A stretch of DNA of 64,000 nt from Lentinus brumalis (GCA_001792895.1 MARA01000003.1:62001-126000), one strand, 5' to 3'. Shown: positions 10,610 through 23,642, counted from the stretch's first letter. Made by a program: numbers and translations. The notes: generated by a model from the letters alone, not told the origin.

Positions 10610-12574
10610 ATGACTTCCCTCATATTGATTCTAGCTGGTTGTAGTATCGATGAGGACGCGATCTTCCTCATTGCCGTCCAATGTCGAACTCGCTCCCTCA
10701 AGAGACTTGCGTCTGTGTTTCGAAGATTCCGTCTCATTTGCATGCCCCTTCTCTTCTCCACCTGCAGAGTCAAACATCGGCCCCGCGCTAAGGGACGCAT
10801 ACCGCCACCAGGGCTTCGTCCCTACATCCGGTAGGTAAATTCGTACGCCGCAGACATGAGACTGACCACAAATCAGACACCTCACATATGAGTGGGTGCC
10901 GGCCCCTTCGACCTTCCGTCAACACCTCAAGCATTCGCCGAAGCTGTGCGCGATCACTTTCCAAGGGGCGTGGGCAGGCGTTCCATTCGCCCTCATCGAG
11001 CTGTGCTTGAGGCATCCTCGCATCGTCTCGATAACCTTCCCAGAAGATTCCGATTGGTCGTCCCTCATATACTACACTGCAGTTCCACCACCTCAAGATT
11101 CATACCCGAATTCCCTAGAGCGACTCTTCTACACCTCCTATCCTTGGAAGACAACGCGTGCACGCCTGACGGATCGGGATCGTCTGAAAGAGCACACCAT
11201 CGAGGCTGGTCCTCTCGTTCTTGGGATGCATTCAACGGCGGAGTCGCTATCATTCCCTGTCGACGTCGCTCCTCTCGCTCATATGGTGGAGCTCTCCTGG
11301 CCGCGTCTGAGAGACCTGACGCTGACCGGCCGGTTCTCGGATGCTTCACAGGTATCCTACATGTCACGGCTTGTTGGCTTCATGAGCTGTCCACGCTCGC
11401 TGTCCATTCAAGTCGCGCAGCTCGCTGATCACCCCCGCCCGCGAGTGCTTCAGAAACACCAGCTGCGCTCGATCGACATGCAGGGCTTGCAGTCGCTCAC
11501 CCTGGCCTATCCAAACCCAGACGATGCCATCTTCACACTTGCAGGGCCATCCTTGAGGCACTTGTCTCTCCGCGATTGGCCTCGCTACTATACCAGAATT
11601 CAGTGGGCGTTCAACTCCGAGCTGGAAGGCCTAGCCATGCCGGTTCTATCTTCGTCCGAGTGCTTGCGCACATTGGCTCGCATGTCGATGCCGCGCCTGC
11701 AGCACCTTGAGCTGGTGTCTCTCCGCGATTGGCCTCGCTACTATACCAGAATTCAGTGGGCGTTCAACTCCGAGCTGGAAGGCCTAGCCATGCCGGTTCT
11801 ATCTTCGTCCGAGTGCTTGCGCACATTGGCTCGCATGTCGATGCCGCGCCTGCAGCACCTTGAGCTGGTGTACGAAGCGGACGCCATGGAGGAAGAGCTT
11901 CTACTCCACGTTGGCTCGGCTTACCCCTGCCTCGAGTCTTTCGAGTTGCATCAGTACAGGTCCGTCTCCCATGGATCCATCGCTGTCCGCTTTGTGAGTT
12001 GTCGCTAGGTTCAGAGCGTCTTCCCGCGGCTGACAAAGCGGTAACCTCAGGATCGCATTGCGGAGATCCTGCGCTCGGTCACTGGGCTTCGCATCCTCCG
12101 TCTCCATCTAGCCTATGATCAGGCAGACACCTTAACGCATGGTGTTCACGAGCCTTGGGCGCCGCAGGAGGCCGACGACGAACTCGATTGCCCGATCCTG
12201 GTGAGGATAACCCATAGGAGCAGGGGGCGGGCTTGGCCCTTCGCCAGTGCGATGGTGCGCTACGGCGACGCAATCCTCGCAATCATGAAGGAGTCTGGGG
12301 GATGTCCATTGCTCAAGGAGCTGTATCTGCTTTACAGCAACAACGGACCACACCGTTGGGTGCAGTTTTTCCCATCGCATTATCCGAAACCATGGACTGG
12401 AATCGGGGCCGTGTCCGTCGATTGGGATTATAAGAACGAGAAAGACTTGTAAGTCATTGATTTGCATCGTCTGCTGCCTTGACTTGAATGCTCGCTCACG
12501 GAAGACATGTTTTGCGCACCTTCAGAGATTCCCCGCCCGCCTACAAGTCAACAGGGCGGCACGGAGTCTACTAG
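10610..12574 (+). CDS. F-box/LRR-type protein with internal 51-codon duplication
   Basis: Exons are 10610-10830, 10877-11993, 12051-12448 and 12526-12574, giving 594 aa. The first exon holds a degenerate F-box-like helix set (SLKRLASVFRRFRLICMPLLF). The rest is leucine-rich repeat sequence (LRSIDMQGLQSLTL, LRHLSLRDWPRYYT, LQHLELV) of the type common in basidiomycete F-box families. The start is uncertain because upstream sequence gives no better methionine. A perfect tandem duplication of 153 bp (11565-11717 and 11718-11870) repeats 51 codons in frame. The substrate is unknown. Confidence 0.75.
11565..11870 (+). repeat. Perfect 153-bp tandem duplication inside a coding exon
   Basis: The units 11565-11717 and 11718-11870 appear identical base for base. 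Each encodes the same 51 residues from SLRDWPRY to QHLELV, and the frame is kept. The lack of any difference implies a very recent duplication or an assembly duplication. Confidence 0.95.
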
Positions 12575-12875
12575 ACACTGGGAACGGAATAGCCACGATG
12601 TTTGATTGGTGCACTGGGCTCGGAGTCGTTACTACATAGACACATGTCGCACAGACGGGGGTCGATACAGTACTTTAACTTAGCAACAGTTGTTCTTCGG
12701 CGTCAACGCGTCTGGACACACCAGTAGTATGTACTGAGCGGGCCGCGGGCCGCGGGACTTATTACTCGGAGTAGCGTTTCTGGGCGCAACTGCAGCTTGA
12801 TTGCAGCCACCACCAGCAGTCTTGTACTTTACCTGATCCTCTTCTTGTCTCATTGAACGCGCTATCTGGGAGTAC

Positions 12876-15800
12876 ATGGCCGACGACAACGAGTCTGTAC
12901 GCCAGAGGATTATCTCGACGGTATTTGAGGCTAGGCTTCCCGACGAGACCTACATCGCACACATCAGAATATGGGAGTCAGACACCGCGCAGGGAGCCGG
13001 GGTCAAGCCTCGCTTCATCATCATCTCGAGTACGTCGCAACCGCTGGTCAATTTCGTCCGTTGTGAACGGTTGCGTCCCAGGGGCCAACAATGGCACCGG
13101 ATTCATTCATAAAGCGAAGGCGAACTCTAACGGCTCTTTCTCCGTTGGGAAGACATGGAGCATCACGGAACTGAGGGGCGTCGAAGTGCTCAACGTGAGT
13201 CTCACCGCGTAGAGCAAGCAGAAGCTGTCTCATTGCAGCCGTTGTAGCCTTCTGCGTTCAACGTAGTTCTAGCACGAACCCATCGGTGGCAGACTGAGAA
13301 CCAACGGGACCAAAGCAACTTCATCACCGACCTTGTAGGGCTCTTCCGCGATGTCATGGGAAGGAACGCTCCGCTGGAGCTGATAGGCCTGCGCGACTCG
13401 AGTGCGGGTGAAGCTGGTACGTCGCTTATCCTGTCATTGGTGCCCATGTATCCGAGCATTCCTCACCGTCAGCAAGACCGCCACCACCTGCGTTCCAGCG
13501 GTTGGAGCGGGCTCCTACTCCTACCAACGGCGCACCCGTACCACCAACCACGCCAGTTCGTTCTGTAGCCAATGGTTATGGAGAAGCACCACCGTCATCC
13601 ACGAACGGCCGAACTGGACGAACGAGCGGTGTGACCAGCTATTCGTCGACAACTCCTTCCGCCCGTTCGTCGTCGCGAGCCAGACGACCGCGCAGTCCGC
13701 CACGGGCAGACTCACCCGACTTTTCTAGAGCCGCACCATCCGCACCTCCGGAACGATCAGCGACCCCGTCTCGCACCCGTCCATCCACACCTTCTCGAGA
13801 ACCACGAGAACCCTTACCGCCTCCTAGTGCGCTGCGCCCGCGGCATGCGCGTATGCCCTCGAACACGGACACATCAAGTCGGACATCTGCCGCAACCACA
13901 TCAAGTCAGGTTCCGTCAATCGTATACCCATCTTCCGTCACTTCAGTCCAGTCAGAACCCCAGTATGATGGTGGCCGGACAAATGGCTATGGCGCGCCCC
14001 GTGGCTCATTAGATATACCCCGTGCAGCTTCCCCTGCGTCCGCATCTATCGCACAGCCTTCTCCCAGGTCGGCTTATGCTACGTCTCCGAACGGTCTTGA
14101 TTCTGCGACTACATCGTCGGTTACGCCGACACCTTCGGGGCGCCCACAGCCGGCGCGCAGTGCCAGCTACGGAGCCACGGAATCGGGAAACGGACAGAGA
14201 CGAGAGAACACCCGTGTTTCCTTCTTTGATCCCCCGAATCAAGCTACTTTGAATCGCGTTTTGTCGGGGACGCGATGCTTCACGAGGACGTCGACGGCGA
14301 AGGCGAAGGTCTTGGGGGTGGTGAAGACGAGGGTGCACAAGCTACGTTGGAGAGCGTGGAGGAGATGCTTGAGGGTTATGAGTGGGCTAGCGACGATATC
14401 TTGGGCCGCCGAGCACTCACCGGAACTGCGGAACAAATCGAGGCTAGGTTGCTTGACGAGCTCATGGCTCTCGACAAGGTCGGCCCTCTCATGCTGCATA
14501 CACGGTCAGCGACAACTTACATCATGACGACGTTCAGGCAAACATTCACTCATTCATAGAGTCTGATGACCGGATAGGCACCGTGCTCAAATTCTTGGAT
14601 GATGCCATTAGCGAGTTGGACACGATGGAGAGCGTCGTCTCCTCGTACAAGATCCATCTGAACGTAAGAAGGGATGTCCCATATGATGGGTCCCAATAGC
14701 TGACGGTCTCACAGGCGGTCAGCGACGACATTGCCTACATTCAGGGACAGGGTCGTGGGTTGCAAGTGCAGACCCAGAACCAACGTGCGCTCCTGAACGA
14801 GCTGGAGGAGCTCCTGGTGCGTTCATGATGCGCCGAATCCGGTGTCCCTCTAATCAAGTGACGATCTAGCAAACTGTGCAAGTGGACTCGAGCTCATTAC
14901 TTGCCCTCACGCAAGAGTCGCTGGAGCACACGTGGAGTATCAAGAACCTCGAGGCCTCCGTCTCAGTACTTTACAAGGCATTGCTTGCCGGACGGGATCG
15001 AGGTATGCCTCGCTCATATGTCGATTCCCGAGCGGTTCTCACGTTCGTGAAGATATGGCTGCTACCATGGAGCGCCTGGACGAGTACAGGAAGTATAATG
15101 CGCAATTCTGCAAGCGTGTTCTCGACTTCTTGTCTATCGTCTTCACCGCGCAGGTATGTATATTCTTGTATGATTCATCTCCTATGGGTTCTTACCCCCA
15201 TGCAGAGCAAGATGCTCCTGGGAGATGACAATGGTATCATTCGCGCCGCCCGGGGCCGCATATCGATCAAGGACCACAGGAGTTTCGAGAACTACCTTGA
15301 ACGGTACCGTGGCCTGCTCCTTTACCTCAAGGAGATGGATGAGAGCGCTTACGGGAAGATGTGTGCGGTAAGCTTCACAACTACCCTAGGCACAGATGCC
15401 TGAAAGACTGAACTGCTGCCAGGCATACTTCTCTGCGGCAAGTGAGCTGCATGCTACACAGATCAAGGCATTGCTCTCCGCGTATAGTGTTTTGGTAAGG
15501 AAGGCGCCTGTGGAAGAAGAAACAGAGGGGTTTGCTGGCACGACCCCAACAAGTAACACAAACAAGGCATCTCAGGGCATGCGTCGTGCAGGCACCATCG
15601 TTCGTTCACCACTAGATAGGCGGGACAACAGGAAGGATGGAAGCGATGGGGAGCTGCGTGCATCAGAGGTAATGCCGAAGCATCTACAGACCGTCATCTA
15701 TTGCTCGTCTGTCTAACCTCACTTGCAGGCACTGAGTATGGTACTCGAGCAGCTGGCACGCACGATCTATGCGGAGGAGAGCTGGATCGCCAACTTTTTG

Positions 15801-17136
15801 CAGACGGACGACGCTGCGCAGACATTCGCCGATTATATGGGCCTGGAGAACTATTTCCGTCGACAAGCTGCGCGGTGGGCGGGCCTTAGCCCTACGACGA
15901 CTAAGCTCGTACGGACAGCTATGGAATTCATCTTCGGCTTCGTCCCGATGGAGTTGAAGACGTGGCTTGACACAGCCATCGCGCGGGATGCTTTGTGAGT
16001 GCAGTATTCAGCTGCGCACAGACGTGTGGACTCATTGGGGATTGTAGTCAGGTGTTTGGCATGCTTGCGACTCTGGAAAGGTTCCAGTCGGAAGCTGAGG
16101 AGCGCGGCAACGCATTCCTGCTCGGTGCTCTGGAGAAGCAACATATGCGTCTCAAAGCATTGTTTGAACGACGGGTCGTAAGTCGCCTCTCCGCCACTCA
16201 CCGCGTGTGAGCTAATCGACCTGTACAGGCTGAGCATATAAAGTCTATCGAGGAGACCAAGTTGACGAGCAAGAAGCGCAAGGGCGTCGCTCCGTTCATC
16301 AAATACTTCCCGACGTACATCAGCCGCGTCGAGTCGCAGCTAATTGGATCAGACACCCTTGAGATCCGGCAGAGTGTCGATGCTGCATATGACAGAATCG
16401 TACAGGCAATGTTCGATGCACTCAAGCAGATGGCCAAAATGAGTGGAGACGAGGAAGACAAGGGCCAGCTTAACTATCATGTCATCCTCATTGGTGCGTC
16501 TTTTTGCCGTCCTTGTGGGTGTCGGCAGCTAACAAGCTGTACAGAGAACATGCATTATTTCGTGGCCGAGATCTCGCAAATCGAGATCGGCACTGTCGCT
16601 GCGTTCTTGAAGCGTGCAGAGACCATCTACGAAGAGAACCTCAATGCGTATGTCAAGATCGTCCTTCGACGGCCATTTGCGAAGATCATCGTGAGTCTCC
16701 GGCCTTAGTTAGCAGGGACTGTCTCACACTCTCCCCATAGGAATATTTTGAAGGCGTTGAGCGTCTCCTTAAGACAACTGCCCCAACCGAGGTCTCGTCA
16801 AACAGCAGCTACTCGAAGTCGTCGCTCAAGAAGGTCGTCAAAGAGTACAACTCCAAGGACATTCGGAAACACGTTGACGCCCTCTTCAAGCGTGTCGAGA
16901 AGCACTTCGACGAAGCCTCCGAAAAGGCCACGACGGAGGATGCCAGCGCGAACACTGGTATCGCACCCGGGACTGTCATGGTCGGCGTGTGGAAGGCGTG
17001 CGAGGAGGAGCTTTTGCGCATCACGGATCTGTTCAACAAGAGGATCGCTCAGTGCTACAGGGACACTGGAGTTTCACTCGAGTATACTGCTGGGGACGTT
17101 GAGGCTGCGTTCAAGAGACATAGGGTGAACGGATAG
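12876..17136 (+). CDS. SEC3: Exocyst complex component Sec3 (apparent 1-nt frameshift)
   Basis: Fifteen exons (12876-13029, 13082-13194, 13248-13416, 13473-14478, 14538-14663, 14715-14816, 14870-15002, 15053-15153, 15206-15367, 15423-15668, 15729-15994, 16048-16177, 16229-16493, 16545-16690, 16741-17136) give about 1171 aa. The N-terminal 130 residues form the Sec3 PIP2-binding PH-like domain (TYIAHIRIWESD, KTWSITELRGVEVLN, FITDLVGLFRD). A Ser/Pro-rich disordered linker follows, then VEEMLEGYEW, a coiled-coil region and the long helical Sec3 C-terminal domain. The protein tethers secretory vesicles at hyphal tips. Frames do not join in exon 4: one more G in the run at 14266-14269 would restore a continuous acidic linker, and the coding sum is exactly one base short of a multiple of three. 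Confidence 0.93.
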
Positions 17137-17433
17137 GATGTATTTGCATGTGCCATATTTGTTTGAGTGGACTAACTTATCACATTTCGATTGTCATGAA
17201 CTCTGCTGTCACCGATTGGCCGACTTATACTACTTACTACTCCGTGCCAGGGTCTGCAGCCCTGCGGCACGCGTTTCGACAGGTTTCGACCCTCTTTGAA
17301 TCAGTAAATAATGTCCGACTCGTCCGGACCAGTGCGGACCGGGGGAAAAAGCGCCATGCGAGCTTTGGCGCGCTGCAGTGTTGCTGCGGTGATCGACTTT
17401 AACCTCCACCCCCTCTCTCCCCTATGCATTGCA

Positions 17434-20400
17434 ATGCCCAACTCTGAACCAGAGCCTTCGTCATCACTAGAGATTGAACCATATCAAACGCAGTTCGTCC
17501 CTCAAGAGAACGACGCTGAGACACTCTGGGATGTAATCGAAATCACAGCAGAGCGCGCGAAGGAGTACAGGGTTCGGTGGAAGGGCAATGACCCCGCGAC
17601 CGGGAAACCATGGGCCCAGAGCTGGGTTCCGAAACACGATTGCACTGATGATCTCATTCGGGACTGGAAGATTGCCAAGGCAAAGAAGAAGAAGGAGGCA
17701 GAGAAACGGAAGTCTGGTACGTGCTCAAACCACAGGAACGCGACTGTGGCGCCGCTGACTTTTGTGCTACGTAGGTGCCATGGCGAAACCTCGCGCGTCT
17801 GCAGCATCGTCGAAGGCGAAACAGCGTTCTGAGAGTACCTCTACCACCAATACGACGCGTCGGACGCGTCGATCCATCGTCAACCCCCTGACCCCATCCA
17901 CAACCACCCGCCCAACTCCCAACGCCTCGGGGTCGCGCGCTTCTCCGGAAGTTCCGGGTCCCCCATCTCCTTCTCGGAAGCGTCGGAGAACCATTCGCGA
18001 GCCTCAGAGCGATGATGACAACAACAGAGCTGGACCTTCGCGCCCTCGGAAGAAGCGGAGGGTCGAGGTTGAAGTTGTATCCCCGAGGCGCGAACCATCA
18101 CGTGAACCAGAGTCCAGCTACGAGGTGGCGGCTCCGAGGAAGGTCGGTAAGAAGGGGGTGGGGAGGATTGGGGAGGACGTTGGCGAGGGAGAGGAGGGAC
18201 AGGCCCAGGCCCAAACTAAGGCCGCAGGAAAGCGCAAAGCGGGAGCGGACGAGATGGAAATGCGGGTAAAGCAGGAACGTGTGGCACCCAAGGAGGTTCC
18301 CCTCACGAAGGTGGGTCCCCCGCGACATCTCAAACGACTTCGGCAAAGCGAGAGCAACGGGCCCTCGGCTGGACGTGGCTCTTCGCTGGAAGAACGTTCC
18401 GCTGAACCCTCCATCCGTCCCAATGGCATAGCACTTGCTCCACGACAATCCTCACGCATCTCGGATGGTCCAAGTGTCTCCCGCTCTCGAGATACAGCCT
18501 CACGTCGCACCGATGACCGCCCAGCGAAGGCACCAGCCAAGTCCAAGAATGCGACCTCTTCGCGACGACAATTCCCTCAAAATTCCGAGACAGAGGGCGC
18601 GTCATCTGAGGAGAACCGGTCTGGACAGTCCCGACCACAGAAAGACATGGTTGTCGCGAAGTCCACTATGGCTGAAGTGTCCCCCGGACACGCCAGGCTC
18701 TCATGCGGGAGGAGGAAGAGAACACTCAAGAGGCAGCTGGGTTATACCCTGTACCGCGACCGTTGGATGTTCCCCTCAGTCCGCCTCTTCCGGAGAAATC
18801 GCATCCTGTACCTGTGCCGTCGAGACTTGCGGTCCTGCACGGTCGTCCTTCTGCCAATGATACTTTCAGCAGAGATGGTATCGTGCCAGAAACCCAGACT
18901 CCACGCGCTATTGAACCCTTAGACGAGCCTCCTTACGATCCAGCACAAGACGATCTCAATGCTACACAGGACCTCCCAAAAACACCTGGCCGGTCTGGTC
19001 AAGCGGCTCAAGCCAACGTCCCTGGGAGCTCTTCCTCTGTGGTCTCGAAGATGAAGAGCCGGACAGGCCGGACCAAGAATAAGGCCAAGGCGAAAGAGTT
19101 GCGGCCCATCCGCAATATCACTCCGCCCGACTTCACGCCCTATCTCCTTTCGACTCAGCCAGACGACATTGATGAGTTCAGCTCGCCGGAGAGGAGTGCT
19201 CGGAAGAAGAAATCCGCGATGGGCCCCTTCACGCAGGATACTATCGAGGACTTCACTGTGGACCATTACGTTGATTGGGATGGCGGAGAGCCGCCCGAGG
19301 ATCCTCCGACCCAACAGGAAAACGCCATGATCCTATCGCTAGGCCCGCACCTGACGCCGCCTGAGGACCAAATACAGGTAGTGTCATGCCCCCTCTGCAG
19401 TCATCGTTTGCTCACGTTGTCGTGATTAGGATTCACAAGAGCAGACGCACGAAGAGCCGATATCGTCTCCAGAAGTTCCTAATTTGCAGGAACCGCCCCC
19501 TACCAGCACGACGCAACGAGCAGAGGCTGACAGCCAGTCACAGGCGAGTCGTACTCGCTATGGGCTCGTGTCCTTTTCACTCATATCATCCACACTCAGG
19601 ATCACTCGGTCCTCAATACTCACATAGTGGAGCTGACTGCCGCCCTCGAGGAGAAAGATGAGCAGTTAACACAATTGGAAGAGCAGATTGTCGAACTCCA
19701 GGGGCACATTTCGCAATTGGAGAGCAAGAGTGCGAAGGTATGTGTAAAGTCCCAGCGATGCGTGCCCCATACTGATGCATGACATCCAGGAGCGTTCATC
19801 TTTTGAGGCCGAGCTACGAGCTCTGCGAGATGCTTCTAACGAGAAGGCAGAGCAGGTGTCTCTGCTCGAGAGTCAGTTGGTCGAGCTACAGCTGCAACTG
19901 GCCCAGCCAGCGGAAAGTGACAATGTATGTTACGTTACTTATGACTCCTGACTATATGTATCTAACCTCCACGTCTTGGGCTTCGAAAAGCAACGTGCCC
20001 AGTTCGAGTCGGAGATTAGCGAGCTCAAGGAGACCCTGGAAGAACGCGAAGAACAGCTGTCCCAGCTCGAAAGCTCGCTCGTTGAGCTTCAGACGGAGAT
20101 CGAAACAATGCACGCCGACAATGTGAAGCTCGCGCAGGCGGTCGAGCAGTACGCCGCACGCGGCGCAGACGCAGAAGTCCAAGCGGAAGCCGAGCTTGCC
20201 ACGACACGGCAACGCGTCACGGCCCTCGAACAGGAACTCACGAGCACGCAAGAGAGGCTCTCGAAAGCCGAAACAGACAAGGCCACGCTCTCTGAACGCT
20301 TGGAGACGACGACCCGGGAATGGCAGGCTCGCGTCCGATCTGCAGAAGAAGACCGGGATCTGTACAAGAAGCTGTTCGACGACGCGTCCACGAACGCGCA

Positions 20401-21053
20401 GCGTCTCGCACAGGAGAACAAGGCATTCGAGGAGCGTGCCGTGCGCGCGGAGGGCCAGGTCGCGGAGGGCCTCGCGATGGTCCGTGGGACGCATGCGGAG
20501 CAGGTACAGAAGCTGCAGAAGGAGGTCGAGAAGTATAAGGGGCTCTGTCGGGTGCTCACGGCGAAGGACGAGCGGACGAACGACGACGTGCGGAGGCGCG
20601 CGGCGCTGATGCCGACGCTGCGGGAGGAGAATGTGCGGATGAGTGTGGACCTCCACACCGCGCGGAGGGAAATCGGGAGGCTGAAGAAGCTCCTGGAGGA
20701 TATGGCCCGCGCACCGGTAGGGGATGGGCAGGCGGGCGACGATGACGACGATTTCGTCCCGGACTTCGACGAGGGCAGCACCTCGGGCTCGAGTTCGGGG
20801 GAAGAGAGCGTAGGGAGCTTGCCCAGCAGTCCAGCAACACCGAACCGTTCTCAATCTCCGGGCGACGTGGAGCTACACGTCTGTCAGTACGTCTCGGGCA
20901 TCGACGTCTGCAACGCGGCCTTTCCCTCGGAGCTGGTGAGTAACGAAACTTCTTGAGCGTTCGTCTCTTAGACTGAGGGCCCGCATCCAGGACGTCATCC
21001 ACCACGCGCTACAAACCCACTGGGTGGAAGGGGAACCGGTGGAGATGCCTTGA
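17434..21053 (+). CDS. Chromodomain, coiled-coil protein with C-terminal C2H2-like finger
   Basis: Exons 17434-17716, 17775-18649, 18697-19377, 19430-19543, 19600-19737, 19790-19924, 19991-20935 and 20991-21053 give 1077 aa. Residues about 28-85 form a chromodomain (LWDVIEITAERAKEYRVRWK, then WAQSWVPKHDC). A long basic Ser/Pro-rich region with nuclear-localisation clusters (SRKRRRTIRE, RPRKKRRVEV) follows, then about 400 residues of coiled coil (LEEKDEQLTQLEEQIVELQ onward). The end holds C-x8-C-x11-H-x5-H across the last intron (CQYVSGIDVC, then IHHALQTHW), a C2H2-like finger. The step at 18650-18696 can be a 47-nt intron or one missing C in 18681-18685. The 19544-19599 intron starts gcgagt. 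Function is unknown; a chromatin reader or scaffold is likely. Confidence 0.82.
19544..19599 (+). other. GC-AG intron in the chromodomain gene
   Basis: This 56-nt intron has the donor CAG/gcgagtcg and the acceptor cactcag. It is the only join seen that keeps the coiled-coil frame (SQSQ to DHSVLNTHIVEL); the GT four bases further on gives the wrong phase. Confidence 0.7.
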
Positions 21054-21275
21054 GCAGGGTGATGCATCTTGGGATCTACTTGGTACATCTGACGTTGTCG
21101 TATTTCTTGGTTACGGGGAGGATGCCCATCCGTTGAACAGGCGATCATGATCCATTGCTTTACTGATCGACTAAGTACTACACACAATGCCCCAGAACCA
21201 GCATGATGACCCTGAAAACAAGCTGCTTGTATGGAAAACGTGACCGTCCGAGCACACCGTCCAGTGTCCGAATAT

Positions 21276-22273
21276 CTAATATCTATTGCGGGGGCGGAAC
21301 CTGGGGCTCCGGGAAAGGAGGGGCAAGTGGGAGGAGGAAGCCGCCGGAGAGAAGTTGTTGACCATCTCCGAGGAGAACGGGTTCTTGTTTTGGTTAACCT
21401 GCACCGAGCTCGACGAGCCGACGTTGTAGGGAGTAGGCGCAGGAGAAGCAGCGGGGCGGCCCGCGCTGGCAGCCTGAGCCTGTGCACCCGAAGCAGGACT
21501 AGCGGCCTGCTTGGCCGCTCCGATCAGAGAAGAACCGTACGAGGTCCACAGCGAACGCGCGAGCTCGACGTAGTTCGCACCCGCAGCCGCACCAGAAGCA
21601 GGCTGCTGCTGTTGCGGGGCACCAGGCTGGGAAGCGCCGGGGGCACGCGCCTGGCTGCTGGCCGCGGACTTGGTCGCGAGATCCCAGAAGGTCTGCCAGA
21701 AGACCTGGATGCGGGACTGGACGAATGCGAGGGTGTTGCTCTGCACTGCGGAGATGCTGGCGTCGATGTCAGCCTGGTTCTTGACGAGGAAGGGCTGGAG
21801 GTATGTTTGGTACACCCAGGTAGAGCCCTGCCGCAGGTGCAACGTCAGTGCAGGGTCCTGGATGTAGGGGTGCTCGGAGCAAGCTTATCGAACAGCGTAC
21901 CTGCGTCTGCGGAAGCGATAGGAAGAGGAGGAAGACGGTGCGGAACTCCCAGTAGAACGGAACCCTTGAGGTGCGGTAGGTCAGTGTGTGTGTTCAGCTG
22001 ACACCGGGATCTGGATCACTCACCAGTCGAGCAGCCATCCCGTCACATATTCGAAGGCGACGAAGGCGCCTACGACGGCCCAGTACATGCACCACCTCTC
22101 GAGGTCCGGCTCAGAGACAGGACGGTGCGAGAGGGCCTTCCAGGTCGCATAGCTCGGCAGCAGGAAGGCAAACCAGGCACTGCGAGGACGAACATGTGAA
22201 TGCCCGCGTAGGCGTTGAGTAGATGTCACACGAGCACATACCTCAGGAGGTGCGAGAGCAGGGACATCAACAT
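21276..22273 (-). CDS. YOP1: Yop1/REEP-type (TB2/DP1) ER membrane-shaping protein
   Basis: Exons are 22242-22273, 22024-22179, 21901-21964 and 21276-21857, giving 277 aa. The core (SAWFAFLLPSYATWKALSH, DLERWCMYWAVVGAFVAFE, WFYW-type VPFYWEFRTVFLLFLSLP, GSTWVYQTYLQPFL) matches the TB2/DP1/HVA22 domain of Yop1 and REEP proteins, whose hydrophobic hairpins curve tubular ER. The tail is a long Ala/Gln/Pro-rich region, probably disordered. A second methionine three codons downstream is an alternative start. It is convergent with the chromodomain gene, with 222 bp between them. Confidence 0.9.
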
Positions 22274-23642
22274 TTTTGCTCTTTCGTGTAGCACTCAGAC
22301 AACGCTGTCAAGGGTATGCGAAGGATGAACGGCGGGATGGGCAGAGGCTGGATAAATACGATACGTGGTCGATTCCAAGGTGTGCGCTCTCATCGTCGAC
22401 GGGCGCAGCACAGCAGCCGCCAGTAGCCTAGCGCTGGTCGGAGCGCCCGCAGCTCGGAGCGGGCGGAGGACCCGCGCCGCGACGGAACGGGGCCCTCGGT
22501 GAACGACATGTCCGTCAGCACGCTTGCGCTCGCGACGCTGCTATTCTCGCGCGAGGCTTAGGTATGGCGCAACGACCACCTTCTCATGAAAATTTGTATA
22601 ACGACTGGGCGGACATGATAGAACGACTCGATTTCCGAAGCGACCCGGGCACTGACTGCTCTGTGGTAATTACAAGCTTCCAGCGACCTGCTGCGTTCCC
22701 GGCCGTGGCGCTCTGAGAACGGCGGAACGACGCATCAATACGTCTGCATCTCGTGTAAATCTGCGTAATGCCTCCGATATCAGCCTGCCACCGAGAGGGT
22801 GCCTACGACTACGAACTCCGAAGCATGTTCGTGCGTTGCGGACCAATGGACAGTGATGAGCGCGTGGCGATGGGGTATGTAGTAGGATGTCACTGACGCG
22901 TAGCCGATGACATACTGGAACGAGCATCGGCGAAGATATGCAAGGGAATATCCGTTGCCGTCAGGACACCGGAGTCGTGCCATACCCTGCGCAGCGAGGA
23001 GCCTGAGAAAGTCGAGCGAGGAGGCCCGCAACCCAAGGTACCGGAGTGCACGAGTCGAGAGTGGGTTCGAGCGCGAGGGATGCAAGAGCAGCCGCCGCTG
23101 GAGAGGTATATCTATGGAGTGCTAGCAAGACGGGCGACAATCAGGCAAGCGGCGGCAGAGAAGGCGTGGCTCGTGGGCTGCTTCTGCGCGATGGACGAGT
23201 TCTGGGGGAATCTAGGGTGCATGGGGGAGCCGTGAGCGTCGCAGGGTGGCGGCGAGGCTGAAGAGGGGAGCGCAGATCGCAGGAGCGAGGCCAGGGGGAC
23301 GGAGACGGGTGGGCGATAGGGCAGGAGGGGCAGGCGGTGGGAGCGACTGCGTGTTCCAGAACGCACATCCATCGGAATGGTGGCAGAAGAGGGCGATGAG
23401 GAGAAGAGGGCAGCGAGAAGCGCGGCAGGAGGGGAACGTGGTCGTCCCAGCGCATGCCCCCGCTTGTCCTTGTTTGCCCGCCGCTATTTCCTCTCCCCAC
23501 TCGCCTTCTCTCCGTGCCCTCGCTCCGTCCCCGCACCCGCTCCCGCACCCGCATCCGCTGCCGACGCGCTCCTCGCCCGCGCCCCCCGCACTCCCCCTCG
23601 CGCGCGCTGCACCCACGCCCACCATCGCCCCATCGATCCCCC
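22274..23642. other. 1.37-kb intergenic region, no gene seen
   Basis: This region holds the upstream sequences of the divergent Yop1-like and Zn2Cys6 genes. Open frames here overlap one another and have no family features. The last 170 bp are very C/T-rich, consistent with a 5' UTR or promoter of the transcription factor gene. Confidence 0.5.

Noticed and set aside
18650..18696. A confident frameshift call in the chromodomain gene
   Set aside because: A 47-nt phase-0 intron also restores the frame, so this site is left ambiguous, although its donor gttgtc is weak.
19952..20854. A 300-codon open frame antisense to the coiled-coil exon
   Set aside because: It is rich in Arg, Leu and Ala, mirrors the coiled-coil codons, and has no motif.
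23450..23640. Proline-rich open frames in the C-rich stretch before the zinc-cluster gene
   Set aside because: All frames are open because of the base bias; there are no splice joins or motifs, and the stretch fits a pyrimidine-rich leader.
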